Shown here: piece after piece, positions 18,503-27,466 of the stretch | How the letters are laid out: every line of letters starts with the position of its first letter | Position numbering within the stretch: the first letter of the stretch is position 1 | Origin: Streptomyces sp. NRRL S-118 | GTDB taxonomy: Bacteria > Actinomycetota > Actinomycetes > Streptomycetales > Streptomycetaceae | Direction of reading: 5' to 3' | Assembly (NCBI RefSeq): GCF_000716335.1 | Contig: NZ_JOBL01000100.1 | Location: 1 to 64,000, forward strand | Length of the DNA stretch: 64,000 bases | Translations under genes and position numbers: made by a program | The notes under the pieces: model-generated | Told to the model about the DNA's origin: nothing | What the model saw: the letters and a program-made list of their open reading frames with translations, nothing else | The model's database searches: none

Positions 18503-18813
18503 CGAGGTACGGGCCCTCCGGCCGGGGGGTCGCCCGCTGGGGGCGTGGGAGCGTCTCGGACGGAGCCCCACACTAATGGCTGGCACGACAGCGGTCCGCC
18601 GCCTGTGGACAGAGCACGGGCGGCGGACCGTCGGTCACGCCTCAGCTGTACGCCTCTTGTTTTGCGCCTGTTTGCGCCTTTGCCTAGGTGTGTGCCGTTT
18701 CGTCGCGGTGGCGCCGGCACGGCGGGCGGCCGGGTGCGCGACGGCGGGCGGCCGGGTGCGCGTCCGGCGGGCGGCCGGGCCCGCGACGGCGGGCGGAGGG
18801 GGTCGAGCGGCGC
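18503..18813. other. 311-bp gap upstream of the large glycosyltransferase, with repeats
   Basis: No gene is visible. The whiB-proximal side carries four copies of a GGCGGGCGGCCGGG core (18721, 18743, 18766 and a truncated one at 18788; period 22-23 bp), just downstream of the whiB stop on its strand. The other side must hold the promoter of the glycosyltransferase operon. A duplicated TTTGCGCCT (18661 and 18671) lies there, but I cannot assign boxes. Confidence 0.6.
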
Positions 18814-19077
18814 TCAGACAGCGGCTTTCTTCAGCCGTCGGCGCTCACGCTCGGACAGCCCGCCCCAGATTCCGAATCTTTCGTCATTGGCGAGCGCGTA
18901 TTCGAGGCATTCCGAACGGACTTCGCAGGCGAGGCACACCTTCTTCGCCTCGCGCGTGGAACCGCCCTTCTCGGGGAAGAAGGACTCGGGATCGGTCTGG
19001 GCGCACAACGCGCGCTCCTGCCAGCCGAGTTCCTCGTCCGCGTCCTCGACCAGCAGTTCCTGGAACAACTCGGTCAT
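18814..19077 (-). CDS. whiB: WhiB developmental regulator (Wbl iron-sulfur protein)
   Basis: 87 residues, the length of Streptomyces WhiB. Four conserved cysteines, C25, C48, C51 and C57 (with the CLAC pair), ligate a 4Fe-4S cluster; the GIWGG turn (69-73) and the basic RERRRLKK tail form the DNA-contact end. WhiB acts with WhiA to trigger sporulation septation in aerial hyphae. The acidic N-terminus (ELLVEDADEELGW) is typical of the WhiB/WhiB2 subgroup rather than WhiD or WblA. The position beside the F420 genes is conserved in mycobacteria (whiB2 next to fbiA). A long upstream region suggests several promoters. Confidence 0.96.
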   Translation of the reverse strand: MTELFQELLVEDADEELGWQERALCAQTDPESFFPEKGGSTREAKKVCLACEVRSECLEYALANDERFGIWGGLSERERRRLKKAAV

Positions 19078-19155
19078 GTGCGCCCCTCGTCTGTCATTGC
19101 GTCCCCGTACGTGTCGCCCCGCTTTCCCGTTTTCAGGCGAACGACACGGGTGAAA

Positions 19156-19184
19156 TTACAAGTGCGGTGCTCCGGGCCAGTCAA
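19156..19184 (-). promoter_or_regulatory. Candidate whiB promoter
   Basis: On the minus strand TTGACT (19179-19184) and TTGTAA (19156-19161) are separated by exactly 17 bp, with the start point expected about 75 nt before the whiB ATG. Two GACAC pentamers, the core of the WhiA target, lie close by (19143-19147, and 19111-19115 on the minus strand). Pentamers are frequent by chance, so control by WhiA is only a suggestion. Confidence 0.4.
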
Positions 19185-19802
19185 GCCGAGATCTGCTATT
19201 GGGCCCGGTATTCACTCTGCGGAACCAAGGCTATGCGGAAAGTGTTCAAATCAGCAAAAATGAGACACATGCCGCTCCCGCGCCCGCACCCTTCCTTTCA
19301 GCACGCCTGCGCACCTCTCGAAGGGGAGACGTCCGCGGCTTCGATCTTGTTGCGATCGAGGTGGTGAAGCGACCCGGATCACAGTCAGGTCACGAGACCG
19401 CGACGACGTTTGCGCGGGCGGTTGCAGCGCCATGTGTCCGGCTTCGCGGCCGCACAAACCTTTCTCCGGACGGAGTAACCGGATGAGGTGAAACATTGCC
19501 GCCAAATCGGGCATTGGGTTGACAGCGGTATATCGGGCCGGTCACCTTTGACTCATGCCAGCGACCACAGCGCCCTCCGCGACCCACGCCCGTGGGTTCC
19601 GCAGCGCTGTCCTGCCCGCCCTGACGTGCTGTCGCTGTCGCTGTAGCTGTCCCAGCTGTTGATGCCGTAGCGCTCCAGCCTTTTCCCGCAGCACCTCCCG
19701 CGGCGTCCTCCGCCGCGTGACCCCAGCCTCGTGCGCTCACCGCTCCCGCGCATCCGCACCGCACCCGCACCGCTTCTTCATTCCGAGGGACCACCCCACT
19801 CC
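19185..19802. other. Gene-free region between whiB and the cysteine dioxygenase-like gene
   Basis: About 620 bp between divergent genes with lower GC than the surroundings around 19190-19290. A TTGACA (19519-19524, plus strand) is present, but no good -10 follows at 17 bp. Near 19625-19660 is a short run of GCTGTCGCTGT-like repeats. The stretch probably carries promoters for both genes; I find no reading frame with coding character. Confidence 0.5.
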
Positions 19803-20330
19803 ATGAACAGCGACAGCGACCTCCAGATCGCCGGCGACATCCTCGCCGTACAGCACCTCCTCCAGCCCGCCAAGGCGCACCCCTCGACCGTCGCCGAATT
19901 CGCCGGGCTCGCCCGCTCCATCGCCGCCGACCGCGCGCGATGGGCACCGCTCGTCCAGTACGACGCCACCAGCCGCTGGTACCACCGGCTGCGCACCGGC
20001 CCCGGCTACGAGGTGTGGCTGCTGTCCTGGGTCCCCGGACAGGGCACCGGCCTCCACGACCACGGCGGGTCCTCCGGCGTACTGACCGTCCTCGAAGGCC
20101 GGCTGACGGAGCGTACGGACCGGGGCGCGCGGAAGCTGTCGCCGGGCGCGCAGCGCGTCTTCGCTCCCGGGTACGCGCACGAGGTCGTCAACGACTCGCT
20201 CGAACCGGCCGTCAGCCTGCACGTCTACTACCCGGGCCTGACCGACATGCCGATGCACGACGGGCTCCGGCACGCGGAGTGCGGGCCGGGACCGACCGCC
20301 CCGGCCGCCGGGGACGCCGTACCCGCCTGA
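19803..20330 (+). CDS. Cysteine dioxygenase family protein (cupin)
   Basis: 175 residues from the ATG (MNSDSDLQIAGD) with GAGGGA upstream. The thiol-dioxygenase cupin is shown by WVPGQGTGLHDHGGSSG, with iron ligands H85 and H87, and by the third ligand H126 in APGYAHEVVND; LEGRLTER fills the usual first-motif position. Bacterial relatives oxidise cysteine or 3-mercaptopropionate to sulfinates with O2; the substrate is not readable here. Cytoplasmic. It lies divergent from whiB and 65 bp upstream of the F420 genes, in the same direction, and could be cotranscribed with them. Confidence 0.85.
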   Translation: MNSDSDLQIAGDILAVQHLLQPAKAHPSTVAEFAGLARSIAADRARWAPLVQYDATSRWYHRLRTGPGYEVWLLSWVPGQGTGLHDHGGSSGVLTVLEGRLTERTDRGARKLSPGAQRVFAPGYAHEVVNDSLEPAVSLHVYYPGLTDMPMHDGLRHAECGPGPTAPAAGDAVPA

Positions 20331-20395
20331 CGGCGGCGGGCCGTCCCGCCCGACCCCCCGTCCGCGACCGGTCCGCGGCTGACAGACTGTGCGCC

Positions 20396-21352
20396 ATGCG
20401 CATTGTGGTTCTGGCCGGCGGCATCGGCGGTGCCCGTTTTCTGCGCGGCCTCAAGCAGGCCGCGCCCGACGCGGACATCACGGTCATCGGCAACACCGGT
20501 GACGACATCCATCTGTTCGGGCTGAAGGTCTGCCCCGACCTCGACACGGTGATGTACACCCTCGGCGGTGGCATCGACGAGGAGCGGGGCTGGGGGCGGG
20601 CGGACGAGACCTTCCAGGTCAAGAGCGAACTCGCCGCGTACGGGGTCGGCCCCGAGTGGTTCGGGCTCGGCGACCGCGACTTCGCCACGCACATCGTCCG
20701 TACGCAGATGCTGAGCGCCGGCTACCCGCTGAGCGCCGTCACCGAGGCACTGTGCGCGCGGTGGAAGCCGGGCGTGCGGCTGCTGCCGATGTCCGACGAC
20801 CGCGTCGAGACGCACGTCGCCGTCGAGCTCGACGGCGAGCGCAGGGCCGTGCACTTCCAGGAGTACTGGGTCCGCCTGCGTGCCTCCGTGGACGCGCAGG
20901 CGATCGTGCCCGTCGGCGCCGAACAGGCCAAGCCGGCGCCCGGCGTGCTGGAGGCCATCGGCGAGGCGGACGTCGTGCTCTTCCCGCCGTCCAACCCGGT
21001 CGTCAGCATCGGCACGATCCTCGCCGTGCCCGGCATCCGTGAGGCCGTCGCCGACGCGGGCGTCCCGGTCGTGGGGCTCTCCCCCATCGTCGGCGGCGCG
21101 CCCGTACGGGGCATGGCCGACAAGGTGCTCGCCGCTATCGGCGTCGAGGCCACCGCCGCGGCGGTCGCGCGGCACTACGGCTCCGGGCTGCTGGACGGCT
21201 GGCTCGTCGACACGGTCGACGCCGCCGCGGTCGCGGAGGTCGAGGAGGCGGGGATCCGCTGCCGCGCGGTACCGCTGATGATGACCGATGCCGAGGCGAC
21301 GGCGCGGATGGCGCGTGAGGCGCTGGCGCTCGCCGAGGAGGTGCGTGCGTGA
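20396..21352 (+). CDS. cofD: 2-phospho-L-lactate (phosphoenolpyruvate) transferase, F420 biosynthesis
   Basis: 318 residues, starting [19 protein letters not shown]. CofD/FbiA transfers the lactyl- or enolpyruvyl-phospho group from the activated guanosine diphosphate precursor to the deazaflavin FO, making (dehydro) F420-0. Family signatures are the N-terminal glycine-rich [10 protein letters not shown], the VIGNTGDD loop that binds metal and FO, and [19 protein letters not shown]. It overlaps the next gene by 4 bp (GTGA), so the two F420 enzymes are translationally coupled. In actinobacteria the donor is derived from phosphoenolpyruvate, so the product is dehydro-F420-0. Confidence 0.95.
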   Translation: MRIVVLAGGIGGARFLRGLKQAAPDADITVIGNTGDDIHLFGLKVCPDLDTVMYTLGGGIDEERGWGRADETFQVKSELAAYGVGPEWFGLGDRDFATHIVRTQMLSAGYPLSAVTEALCARWKPGVRLLPMSDDRVETHVAVELDGERRAVHFQEYWVRLRASVDAQAIVPVGAEQAKPAPGVLEAIGEADVVLFPPSNPVVSIGTILAVPGIREAVADAGVPVVGLSPIVGGAPVRGMADKVLAAIGVEATAAAVARHYGSGLLDGWLVDTVDAAAVAEVEEAGIRCRAVPLMMTDAEATARMAREALALAEEVRA

Positions 21353-22665
21353 CGTCCCCGTCCTACCGGGTGTGGGCGGTGCCCGGGCTGCCGGAGATCG
21401 GGCCGGGCGACGACCTCGCCGGGCTGATCGCCACGGCGGTGTCCGGCTCGCCCGGGCCGGGCCTGGCCGACGGGGACGTGCTGATCGTCACCTCGAAGAT
21501 CGTCAGCAAGGCGGAGGGGCGCGTCGCCGCCGCCGAGGACCGTGACGCGGCGATCGACGCCGAGACGGTACGGGTGGTGGCGCGGCGCGGAACGCTGCGG
21601 ATCGTCGAGAACCGGCAGGGGCTGGTGATGGCCGCCGCGGGCGTCGACGCGTCCAACACGCCCGCCGGGACCGTGCTGTTGCTGCCCGAGGACCCCGACG
21701 CGTCCGCACGGCGCATCCGCAAGGGGCTGCGCGAGGCGCTGGGCGTCGACGTGGGTGTCGTCGTCACCGACACGTTCGGGCGGCCCTGGCGCAGCGGACT
21801 GACCGATGTGGCCATCGGCGCGGCGGGCGTGCGGGTGCTCGACGACCTCCGCGGCGCCACCGACGCGCACGGCAACACGCTCGGCGTGACCGTCGTCGCC
21901 ACGGCCGACGAGCTCGCCGCGGCGGGCGACCTGGTCAAGGGCAAGGCGACGGGACTGCCGGTCGCGGTGGTGCGCGGGCTGCCGCACCTGGTGGCGGACG
22001 ACGACACCGAGGGCGCCCGGGCGCTGGTGCGCGGCGCGGAGAACGACATGTTCCGGCTCGGTACGTCGGAGGCGGTGCGCGAGGCGGTCACTCTGCGGCG
22101 CACGGTACGGGAGTTCACGGACGAGCCGGTGGACCCGGGTGCGGTGCGGCGGGCGGTCGCCGCGGCGCTGACGGCGCCCGCGCCGCACCACACGACGCCC
22201 TGGCGTTTCGTGCTGCTGGAGTCGGAGTCGTCGCGGCTGCGGCTGCTGGACGCGATGCGTGACGCCTGGCGGGCCGACCTGCGGGCCGACGGCCTCGACG
22301 AGGAGGCCGTCGCGCGGCGCGTCCGCCGCGGGGACGTGCTGCGCCGGGCCCCGTACCTGGTGGTGCCGTGCCTCGTGACGGACGGCGCCCACACCTACGG
22401 CGACGCGCGGCGCGACACGGCGGAGCGCGAGATGTTCGTGGTCGCGGCGGGCGCGGGCGTGCAGAACTTCCTCGTGGCGCTGTCGGGCGAGCAGCTCGGC
22501 TCGGCGTGGGTGTCGTCGACGATGTTCTGCCGCGACGTGGTCCGCGAGGTGCTGGACCTGCCGGCCGGGTGGGACCCGATGGGCGCGGTGGCGGTGGGCC
22601 GCCCGGCCGGGGTGCCGCGGCCCCGCGGGGAACGCGACGTGGCGGCGTTCGTACAGGTCCGCTGA
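21349..22665 (+). CDS. cofE: Coenzyme F420-0:L-glutamate ligase with C-terminal nitroreductase domain (FbiB-type)
   Basis: 438 residues from a GTG overlapping the cofD stop. Residues 1-245 are the CofE ligase domain ([58 protein letters not shown]), which adds glutamates to F420-0. Residues about 245-438 are an FMN-binding nitroreductase-fold domain ([20 protein letters not shown], then [11 protein letters not shown]). In mycobacterial FbiB this C-terminal domain reduces dehydro-F420-0 and is required for long poly-glutamate tails. The fusion is the actinobacterial arrangement; archaeal CofE lacks the second domain. Confidence 0.95.
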   Translation: MTSPSYRVWAVPGLPEIGPGDDLAGLIATAVSGSPGPGLADGDVLIVTSKIVSKAEGRVAAAEDRDAAIDAETVRVVARRGTLRIVENRQGLVMAAAGVDASNTPAGTVLLLPEDPDASARRIRKGLREALGVDVGVVVTDTFGRPWRSGLTDVAIGAAGVRVLDDLRGATDAHGNTLGVTVVATADELAAAGDLVKGKATGLPVAVVRGLPHLVADDDTEGARALVRGAENDMFRLGTSEAVREAVTLRRTVREFTDEPVDPGAVRRAVAAALTAPAPHHTTPWRFVLLESESSRLRLLDAMRDAWRADLRADGLDEEAVARRVRRGDVLRRAPYLVVPCLVTDGAHTYGDARRDTAEREMFVVAAGAGVQNFLVALSGEQLGSAWVSSTMFCRDVVREVLDLPAGWDPMGAVAVGRPAGVPRPRGERDVAAFVQVR

Positions 22666-22826
22666 CACCTCCCGGCGCGGAAACCGAAGGCGCGATGGAG
22701 GTGGGCCCCCGGCCGGGGTACGGCGGGCCTCGGCGCGCTCCGGCGTCAGGGGGCGTCTCGTCGAACGGCCGGAGCGGCGGCGCGGCAGCGGGCATCGCGA
22801 GCCCGGCAGGACCCGAGGGCCATCGC

Positions 22827-23822
22827 CTAGAGCGAGGTGATGTCCCTCGGGGTCATGCGGGGCGCGCGGCGTGGCGGGGTGCGGCCGCTGAGGAGGATCA
22901 GGCGGGCTGCGCGGTGGCGCTGGCCTGCGTAGGGGGCCAGGAGCTCCAGCATCTCCGCGTCGTCGGCGTCGCGGCGGCCGGCCAGCGCGTGGCCCACGAT
23001 GCCGGGCAGGTGGTAGTCGCCGACGGTCACCGCGTCCGGCGCGCCGTTGGTGCGCTGGACCGTCTCGGCGGAGGTCCAGGGACCGATGCCGGGGATGAGT
23101 TCCAGGCGCTGCCGGGCCGCGACCGGGTCCATCGTCGCGGCCTCCTCCATGCGGCGGGCCACCCGGACGGCGCGCAGGACGGTCGCCGAGCGCTTGGAGT
23201 CGACGTTCGCACGGTGCCACTCCCAGGACGGGATGAGCGCCCAGGCGCGGGGGTCCGGCATGACGTACAGGCGGTCGTCCGGGCCGGGTGCGGGCTCGCC
23301 GAACCGGCGGACCAGCACGCGCCAGGAGCCGTACGCCTCGACCGTGGTGACCTTCTGCTCCAGGATCGACGGGATCAGCGACTCCAGGACCAGCCCGGTG
23401 CGGGCGAGCCGCAGGCCCGGTCGGCGGCGGAGCGCCTCGGCGACGAGGGGGTGGTGGGCGGTGAAGGCGGACGGGTCGTCGTCGGCGCCGAGGAGCGCCG
23501 GGAGGCGGTCGAGGAGCCACTCGGCGCCGGGGCCCCACGCCTCCGCCTCGACGGAGCCGCCGCGCGCCGCGACCCGCAGCGTCCCGGGGCCCGCGGGCGT
23601 ACGGCTGGCCCGCCAGACGGAGCCGTCCGGGGTGATGCGGAACGTCGGGTCGGCCGGCCCGCGTTTGAGGGGGCCGAGGACGAGGCCCAGGTCCAGCGGC
23701 CAGGGCGACGTCCACGTCCGCACGCGGGGGCCCGCGGCGGGCCGGGACGCCTGCGCGGGCAGGGCGACGTGGCCGCCGCGCACGGTGGTGCGGGTCGGGC
23801 GGGGGGCGTAACGGCCGGCCAC
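22827..23822 (-). CDS. DNA-3-methyladenine glycosylase II-like (HhH-GPD) protein
   Basis: 331 residues from a GTG. The helix-hairpin-helix is LELIPGIGPWTSAETV, followed by the catalytic-loop region PDAVTVGDYHLPG with the Asp expected for base excision. It is preceded by SLIPSILEQKVTTVEAYGSW, the first helices of the HhH-GPD domain. It probably removes alkylated bases from DNA, like AlkA. The N-terminal 120 residues match the AlkA N-terminal beta domain in length but not clearly in motifs. It is convergent with cofE and precedes, on the opposite side, the nucleotidylyltransferase. Confidence 0.88.
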   Translation of the reverse strand: MAGRYAPRPTRTTVRGGHVALPAQASRPAAGPRVRTWTSPWPLDLGLVLGPLKRGPADPTFRITPDGSVWRASRTPAGPGTLRVAARGGSVEAEAWGPGAEWLLDRLPALLGADDDPSAFTAHHPLVAEALRRRPGLRLARTGLVLESLIPSILEQKVTTVEAYGSWRVLVRRFGEPAPGPDDRLYVMPDPRAWALIPSWEWHRANVDSKRSATVLRAVRVARRMEEAATMDPVAARQRLELIPGIGPWTSAETVQRTNGAPDAVTVGDYHLPGIVGHALAGRRDADDAEMLELLAPYAGQRHRAARLILLSGRTPPRRAPRMTPRDITSL

Positions 23823-23895
23823 GGGTCGCTCTGTTCCTCGGGATGCCTCGGGTGCCTCGGGGGCGGGGCCCTTCGAGCCTAGACCCCCGGCCGCC

Positions 23896-24978
23896 CTACT
23901 GGTCCGACGAGAAGCGGATCGTCCGGTCCGGGATGTGTGCCGCGCACCACACCCGTACGCCGTCGCGCAGCTCGTTGTCGGCGCCCACGTGCGCGCCGTC
24001 GCCGATGACCGCGCCGTGCAGGACCGTCCGCGCGCCGACCCGGGCGCCCTCGCCGATGAGCGAGTCGGTGACCACCGCGCCCGCCTCCACGACCGCGCCG
24101 TCGAGCAGGACGCTGCCCTGGATCCGGGCGCCCTCGCCGACCGTCGCGCCGGCGCCGACGACGGTGCCGCCGGTCAGCTTGGCGTCCACGGCGACGGTCG
24201 CGGTCGGCAGCACCAGCCGGTCGCCGCAGCGGCCCGGCACCGCCGGGGAGGGGGCGCGGCCCAGCACCAGGTCGGCGGAGCCGCGGACGAACGCCTGCGG
24301 GGTGCCGAGGTCCAGCCAGTAGGTGCTGTCCACCATGCCCTGGAGGTGGGCGCCGGCCGCGAGGAGGTCGGGGAAGGTCTCGCGCTCGACGGAGACCGGA
24401 CGTCCGGCCGGGATGGTGTCGATGACGGAGCGCCGGAAGACGTACGCGCCCGCGTTGATCTGGTCGGTGACGATCTCCTCGGGCGTCTGCGGCTTTTCCA
24501 GGAACGCCGTGACGCGTCCGGTGGCGTCGGTGGGCACGAGCCCGAAGGCCCGCGGGTCCTCCACCCGGGTGAGGTGCAGCGAGATGTCGGCGCCGGAGGA
24601 GCGGTGGGTGTCCACGAGCGCCCGGATGTCGAGGCCGGTGAGGATGTCCCCGTTGAAGATGAGCACCGGCTCCTCGGGGCCCGAGTGCAGGCGCGAGGCG
24701 ACGTTCCGGATGGCTCCGCCGGTGCCGAGCGGCTCCTCCTCGGTGACGTACTCGATGTGCAGGCCGAGGGACGAGCCGTCCCCGAAGTACGGCTCGAACA
24801 CCTCGGCGAGGTACGAGGTCGCCAGCACGATGTGCTCGACGCCGGCGGCCCGCGCACGGGCGAGCTGGTGCGTGAGGAACGGCACACCGGCCGCCGGGAC
24901 CATCGGCTTGGGCGTGTGGACGGTCATCGGCCGCAGCCGGGTCCCCTTGCCACCGACCAGGAGGATCGCTTCTGTCAC
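23896..24978 (-). CDS. Sugar-phosphate nucleotidylyltransferase, probable mannose-1-phosphate guanylyltransferase
   Basis: 360 residues from a GTG. The N-terminal nucleotidyltransferase motif is AILLVGGKGTRLRPMTVHTPKPMVP (split over residues 4-28), with FNGDILTGLD supplying the metal-binding Asp. The C-terminal third is a left-handed beta-helix of hexapeptide repeats (GGTVVGAGATVGEGARIQ and following). The orthologous gene beside the F420 genes in mycobacteria (Rv3264c, from memory) makes GDP-mannose. Together with manA and manB in this window it would complete GDP-mannose synthesis. Glucose-1-phosphate substrates cannot be excluded. Confidence 0.88.
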   Translation of the reverse strand: MTEAILLVGGKGTRLRPMTVHTPKPMVPAAGVPFLTHQLARARAAGVEHIVLATSYLAEVFEPYFGDGSSLGLHIEYVTEEEPLGTGGAIRNVASRLHSGPEEPVLIFNGDILTGLDIRALVDTHRSSGADISLHLTRVEDPRAFGLVPTDATGRVTAFLEKPQTPEEIVTDQINAGAYVFRRSVIDTIPAGRPVSVERETFPDLLAAGAHLQGMVDSTYWLDLGTPQAFVRGSADLVLGRAPSPAVPGRCGDRLVLPTATVAVDAKLTGGTVVGAGATVGEGARIQGSVLLDGAVVEAGAVVTDSLIGEGARVGARTVLHGAVIGDGAHVGADNELRDGVRVWCAAHIPDRTIRFSSDQ

Positions 24979-25088
24979 CAGTCGTCTCTGCTTCCTGCTG
25001 GGTCCGGTCGATGGATGGTTGATCGGTTATATGACCGATACGACCGGACAGTGTATGCAGACCGTTCGGGACCGCCGTTACCGGTCGG

Positions 25089-26423
25089 TCACCGGCCCTG
25101 GTAGGTGGCCGCGGACGTCCTGGCGGTACCGAGCTTGTCGTACAGCCGGGCCCCCGGGCACTCGGTCGAGAACCCGTCCCTGTGCCCGGAGATGACGTTG
25201 AGGCTGACCTTCGTGCCCTTCGCGTACAGGTTGCCGCCTCCGGACGTCAGCGTCGCCTTGCCTCGTGGATCCTTCCCGTACAGGCCGAGCTTCCATGCCG
25301 TGAGGCGGGCGACGCCGGTGACCGCGGCCGCGGGCGGCGTGGTGGAACTGTACGTGCCGAGCACGGCGATGCCCATGCTGTTGCTGTTGAAGCCGAGCGT
25401 GTGCGCGCCCATCACGGGCTTGGCCACGCCTCCTGCCCGGCCTTCGTAGATGTTTCCGCACTTGTCGACCGCGAAGTTGTAGCCGATGTCCCGCCAGCCG
25501 CTGCTCACGACGTGGTAGCGGTAGATACTGCGCAGAACGGAGGGCGCCTGCTGGCAGGTGTAGTTGTTGCCGGTGGCGCTGTGGTGGACGAACGCCGCCT
25601 GGACGGACTTGGTGTAGATGAAGTCCCGCTCGCGCAGTTTCTCGTCGGCGCCCCAGCCCTTGCGCGTGACGATGCGGGGCCGCGGACCGATGTACGGCTT
25701 GGCCGCGCCGGCCTCGGTCTCGATGGCCGCCTCGGTCTCCTCCTTGGAGAGCTCCGGGATCTCCAGGGCGCCGAGGGCGGCGAGGTCGGCGTTGACCGCG
25801 GAGCTGGCCGCCTCCTCGGGGGTGAGGACGGTGCCGGCGGTGTCCGTACCGGTGTCCGAGGTCGTGCCGGTGTCCGGGACCTCCGGGCCCGGTGCCGGGG
25901 CCGGACCGGCCGGCGGGTCGTCGCCCGGGTCGACGAGTTCGATGCGCAGTCCCCGCGGCAGCGGAGCGACGGCGGCACCCGCCCGGGGCGCCTCGGAGCG
26001 CACCCGCACCTCGACGGCGTCCGAATCACCCACCCACAGCGGGGCCGTCGAGCCGCGCACCGTGCGCGACTCGCGCTCGGGCGTGCCCGGGTCGGCGGCG
26101 TGCGCGTGGTTGTGCGTCTCCACCGACTGCCAGCCGGACCAGATGCCGGTGCCGGTGGCGCGGGTGCGGACCTGGACGGTGCCGTGCAGTTCGTCGTCGG
26201 GGTCGTCCCAGACGACACCGACCAGCGAGAAGGGCCTGACGTCCCGCTTCAGCAGCCCCTGCACCGCCTCACCGGTGGACCGTTCGGAGGGGAGGGGCAC
26301 CAGGGGCAGGGACTGGGTGGAGCCGGGCACGGATGCCTCGCCGGCCAAGGCGCCGGTGGAGGTCGGCAGGACGAAGGCGGCGGCGCAGACGACGCCGATC
26401 GAGGAAGCAAGAAAGGCACGCAT
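25089..26423 (-). CDS. Secreted N-acetylmuramoyl-L-alanine amidase (PGRP/Amidase_2)
   Basis: 444 residues, ATG start (MRAFLASSIGVVCAAAF). A signal peptide with an ALAG-type cleavage site lies at about residues 1-28. Residues 50-170 form a beta-rich domain often found in front of actinobacterial PGRP domains, and a Pro/Thr linker follows. The C-terminal amidase_2 domain (about 260-444) has the zinc ligands in FVHHSATG (first His) and SGHRDGFSTECPG (H414 and C422), with the family's GWRDIGYNFAVDKCGNIYEGR. It cleaves the lactyl-L-alanine bond of peptidoglycan. It is divergent from the TIGR03089 gene. Confidence 0.92.
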   Translation of the reverse strand: MRAFLASSIGVVCAAAFVLPTSTGALAGEASVPGSTQSLPLVPLPSERSTGEAVQGLLKRDVRPFSLVGVVWDDPDDELHGTVQVRTRATGTGIWSGWQSVETHNHAHAADPGTPERESRTVRGSTAPLWVGDSDAVEVRVRSEAPRAGAAVAPLPRGLRIELVDPGDDPPAGPAPAPGPEVPDTGTTSDTGTDTAGTVLTPEEAASSAVNADLAALGALEIPELSKEETEAAIETEAGAAKPYIGPRPRIVTRKGWGADEKLRERDFIYTKSVQAAFVHHSATGNNYTCQQAPSVLRSIYRYHVVSSGWRDIGYNFAVDKCGNIYEGRAGGVAKPVMGAHTLGFNSNSMGIAVLGTYSSTTPPAAAVTGVARLTAWKLGLYGKDPRGKATLTSGGGNLYAKGTKVSLNVISGHRDGFSTECPGARLYDKLGTARTSAATYQGR

Positions 26424-26560
26424 GGGGTGATCCTGGGCAATCCTCGCGGGGTTCGCCCGCCGGGCGTCCGGCCGGAAACTGACGGTCCATCGGTCCGGAC
26501 GGTGGACGGCGTCACCGGGACGGCCCCCTGCGGGCGGGGCGCGCGCGTACCCTTGCGCGG

Positions 26561-27313
26561 GTGAACGCCAGCGACCGTACCCCCGCCGACCTGCTGCGAT
26601 CCGCGCTCGCCGCGGACCCGGCACGCCCCTTGGTCACGTACTACGACGACGCCACCGGTGAGCGCGTCGAATTGTCCGTCGCCACCTTCGCCAATTGGGT
26701 GGCCAAGACATCGAACCTGCTGCAGGACGGGCTCTCCGTGGAGCCCGGTGAGCGCGTCGCGCTGCTGCTGCCCGCGCACTGGCAGACCGCGGTCTGGCTG
26801 CTCGCCTGCTCGTCGGTGGGCGTGGTCGCCGACCTGGGCGGCGACCCCGCGGTGGCCGACCACGTGGTGGCGGGACCCGACCGGCTCGACGAGGGGCGGG
26901 CCTGCCGCGGCGACCGGCTCGCGCTCTCCCTGGCCCCGCTGGGCCGCCGCTTCCCGGCGCCGCCGGAGGGCTATGACGACTACGCCGTCGAGGTCCCGAC
27001 CCAGGGCGACGTCTTCCGTCCGTACGCGCCCGTCGACGCGGACGCGCCCGCGCTGACCGTCGCCGGGGCGGAGCTGACCGGCAGCGACATCGTGGAGCGC
27101 GCGCAGGCGGACGCGCGGCGGATCGGGCTGCGGGAGGGGTCGCGGATACTGTCCGGGCTCGGGTACGACACGTGGGAGGGCCTGTCGGCGGGGTTGTACG
27201 CACCGCTCGCGGCGGGCGCGTCGGTCGTGCTGTGCCGGAACCTCGGCCGGCTGCCGGCGGAGGCCCTGGAGAAGCGGGTCGAGAGCGAGCGCATCACCGA
27301 CCGCGCGGTGTGA
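26561..27313 (+). CDS. TIGR03089 family protein (short AMP-binding-enzyme relative)
   Basis: 250 residues from a GTG (MNASDRTPADLLRSALAADP). It resembles the N-terminal part of acyl-CoA synthetase/AMP-binding enzymes (YYDDATGERVELSVATFANWVAKTSNLL, GERVALLLPAHWQTAVWLLACSSVGV) but ends before the ATP-binding P-loop and the C-terminal domain. This matches the actinobacterial TIGR03089 family, whose members are all short, so this is not a truncation. Adenylation activity is unlikely. It lies between the amidase and the LCP run. Confidence 0.87.
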   Translation: MNASDRTPADLLRSALAADPARPLVTYYDDATGERVELSVATFANWVAKTSNLLQDGLSVEPGERVALLLPAHWQTAVWLLACSSVGVVADLGGDPAVADHVVAGPDRLDEGRACRGDRLALSLAPLGRRFPAPPEGYDDYAVEVPTQGDVFRPYAPVDADAPALTVAGAELTGSDIVERAQADARRIGLREGSRILSGLGYDTWEGLSAGLYAPLAAGASVVLCRNLGRLPAEALEKRVESERITDRAV

Positions 27314-27466
27314 GCGGCCGGGCGCCGCGTACGGCACGCCGCTAAGTCCACCCGTCCGGCGCAGGGCGTGCCGGGTCCCCGGGGTCCCGGGCGCGACTCC
27401 GATGGATGATCGTCCCAGAGCCCCCGCGACCGACCCGGCCCGACGGCCCGAAGGACGGACTACGAC

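Noticed and set aside
14963..19153. Very long open frame on the plus strand (about 1396 codons) over the glycosyltransferase/DUF5719/whiB region
   Set aside because: It is antisense to genes with clear domains; its translation is Arg/Gly/Val/Glu low complexity as expected from codon-position GC bias.
26561..27313. TIGR03089 gene as a truncated acyl-CoA synthetase pseudogene
   Set aside because: The length and ending match the known short actinobacterial family and the frame is intact, so it is a family trait rather than decay.
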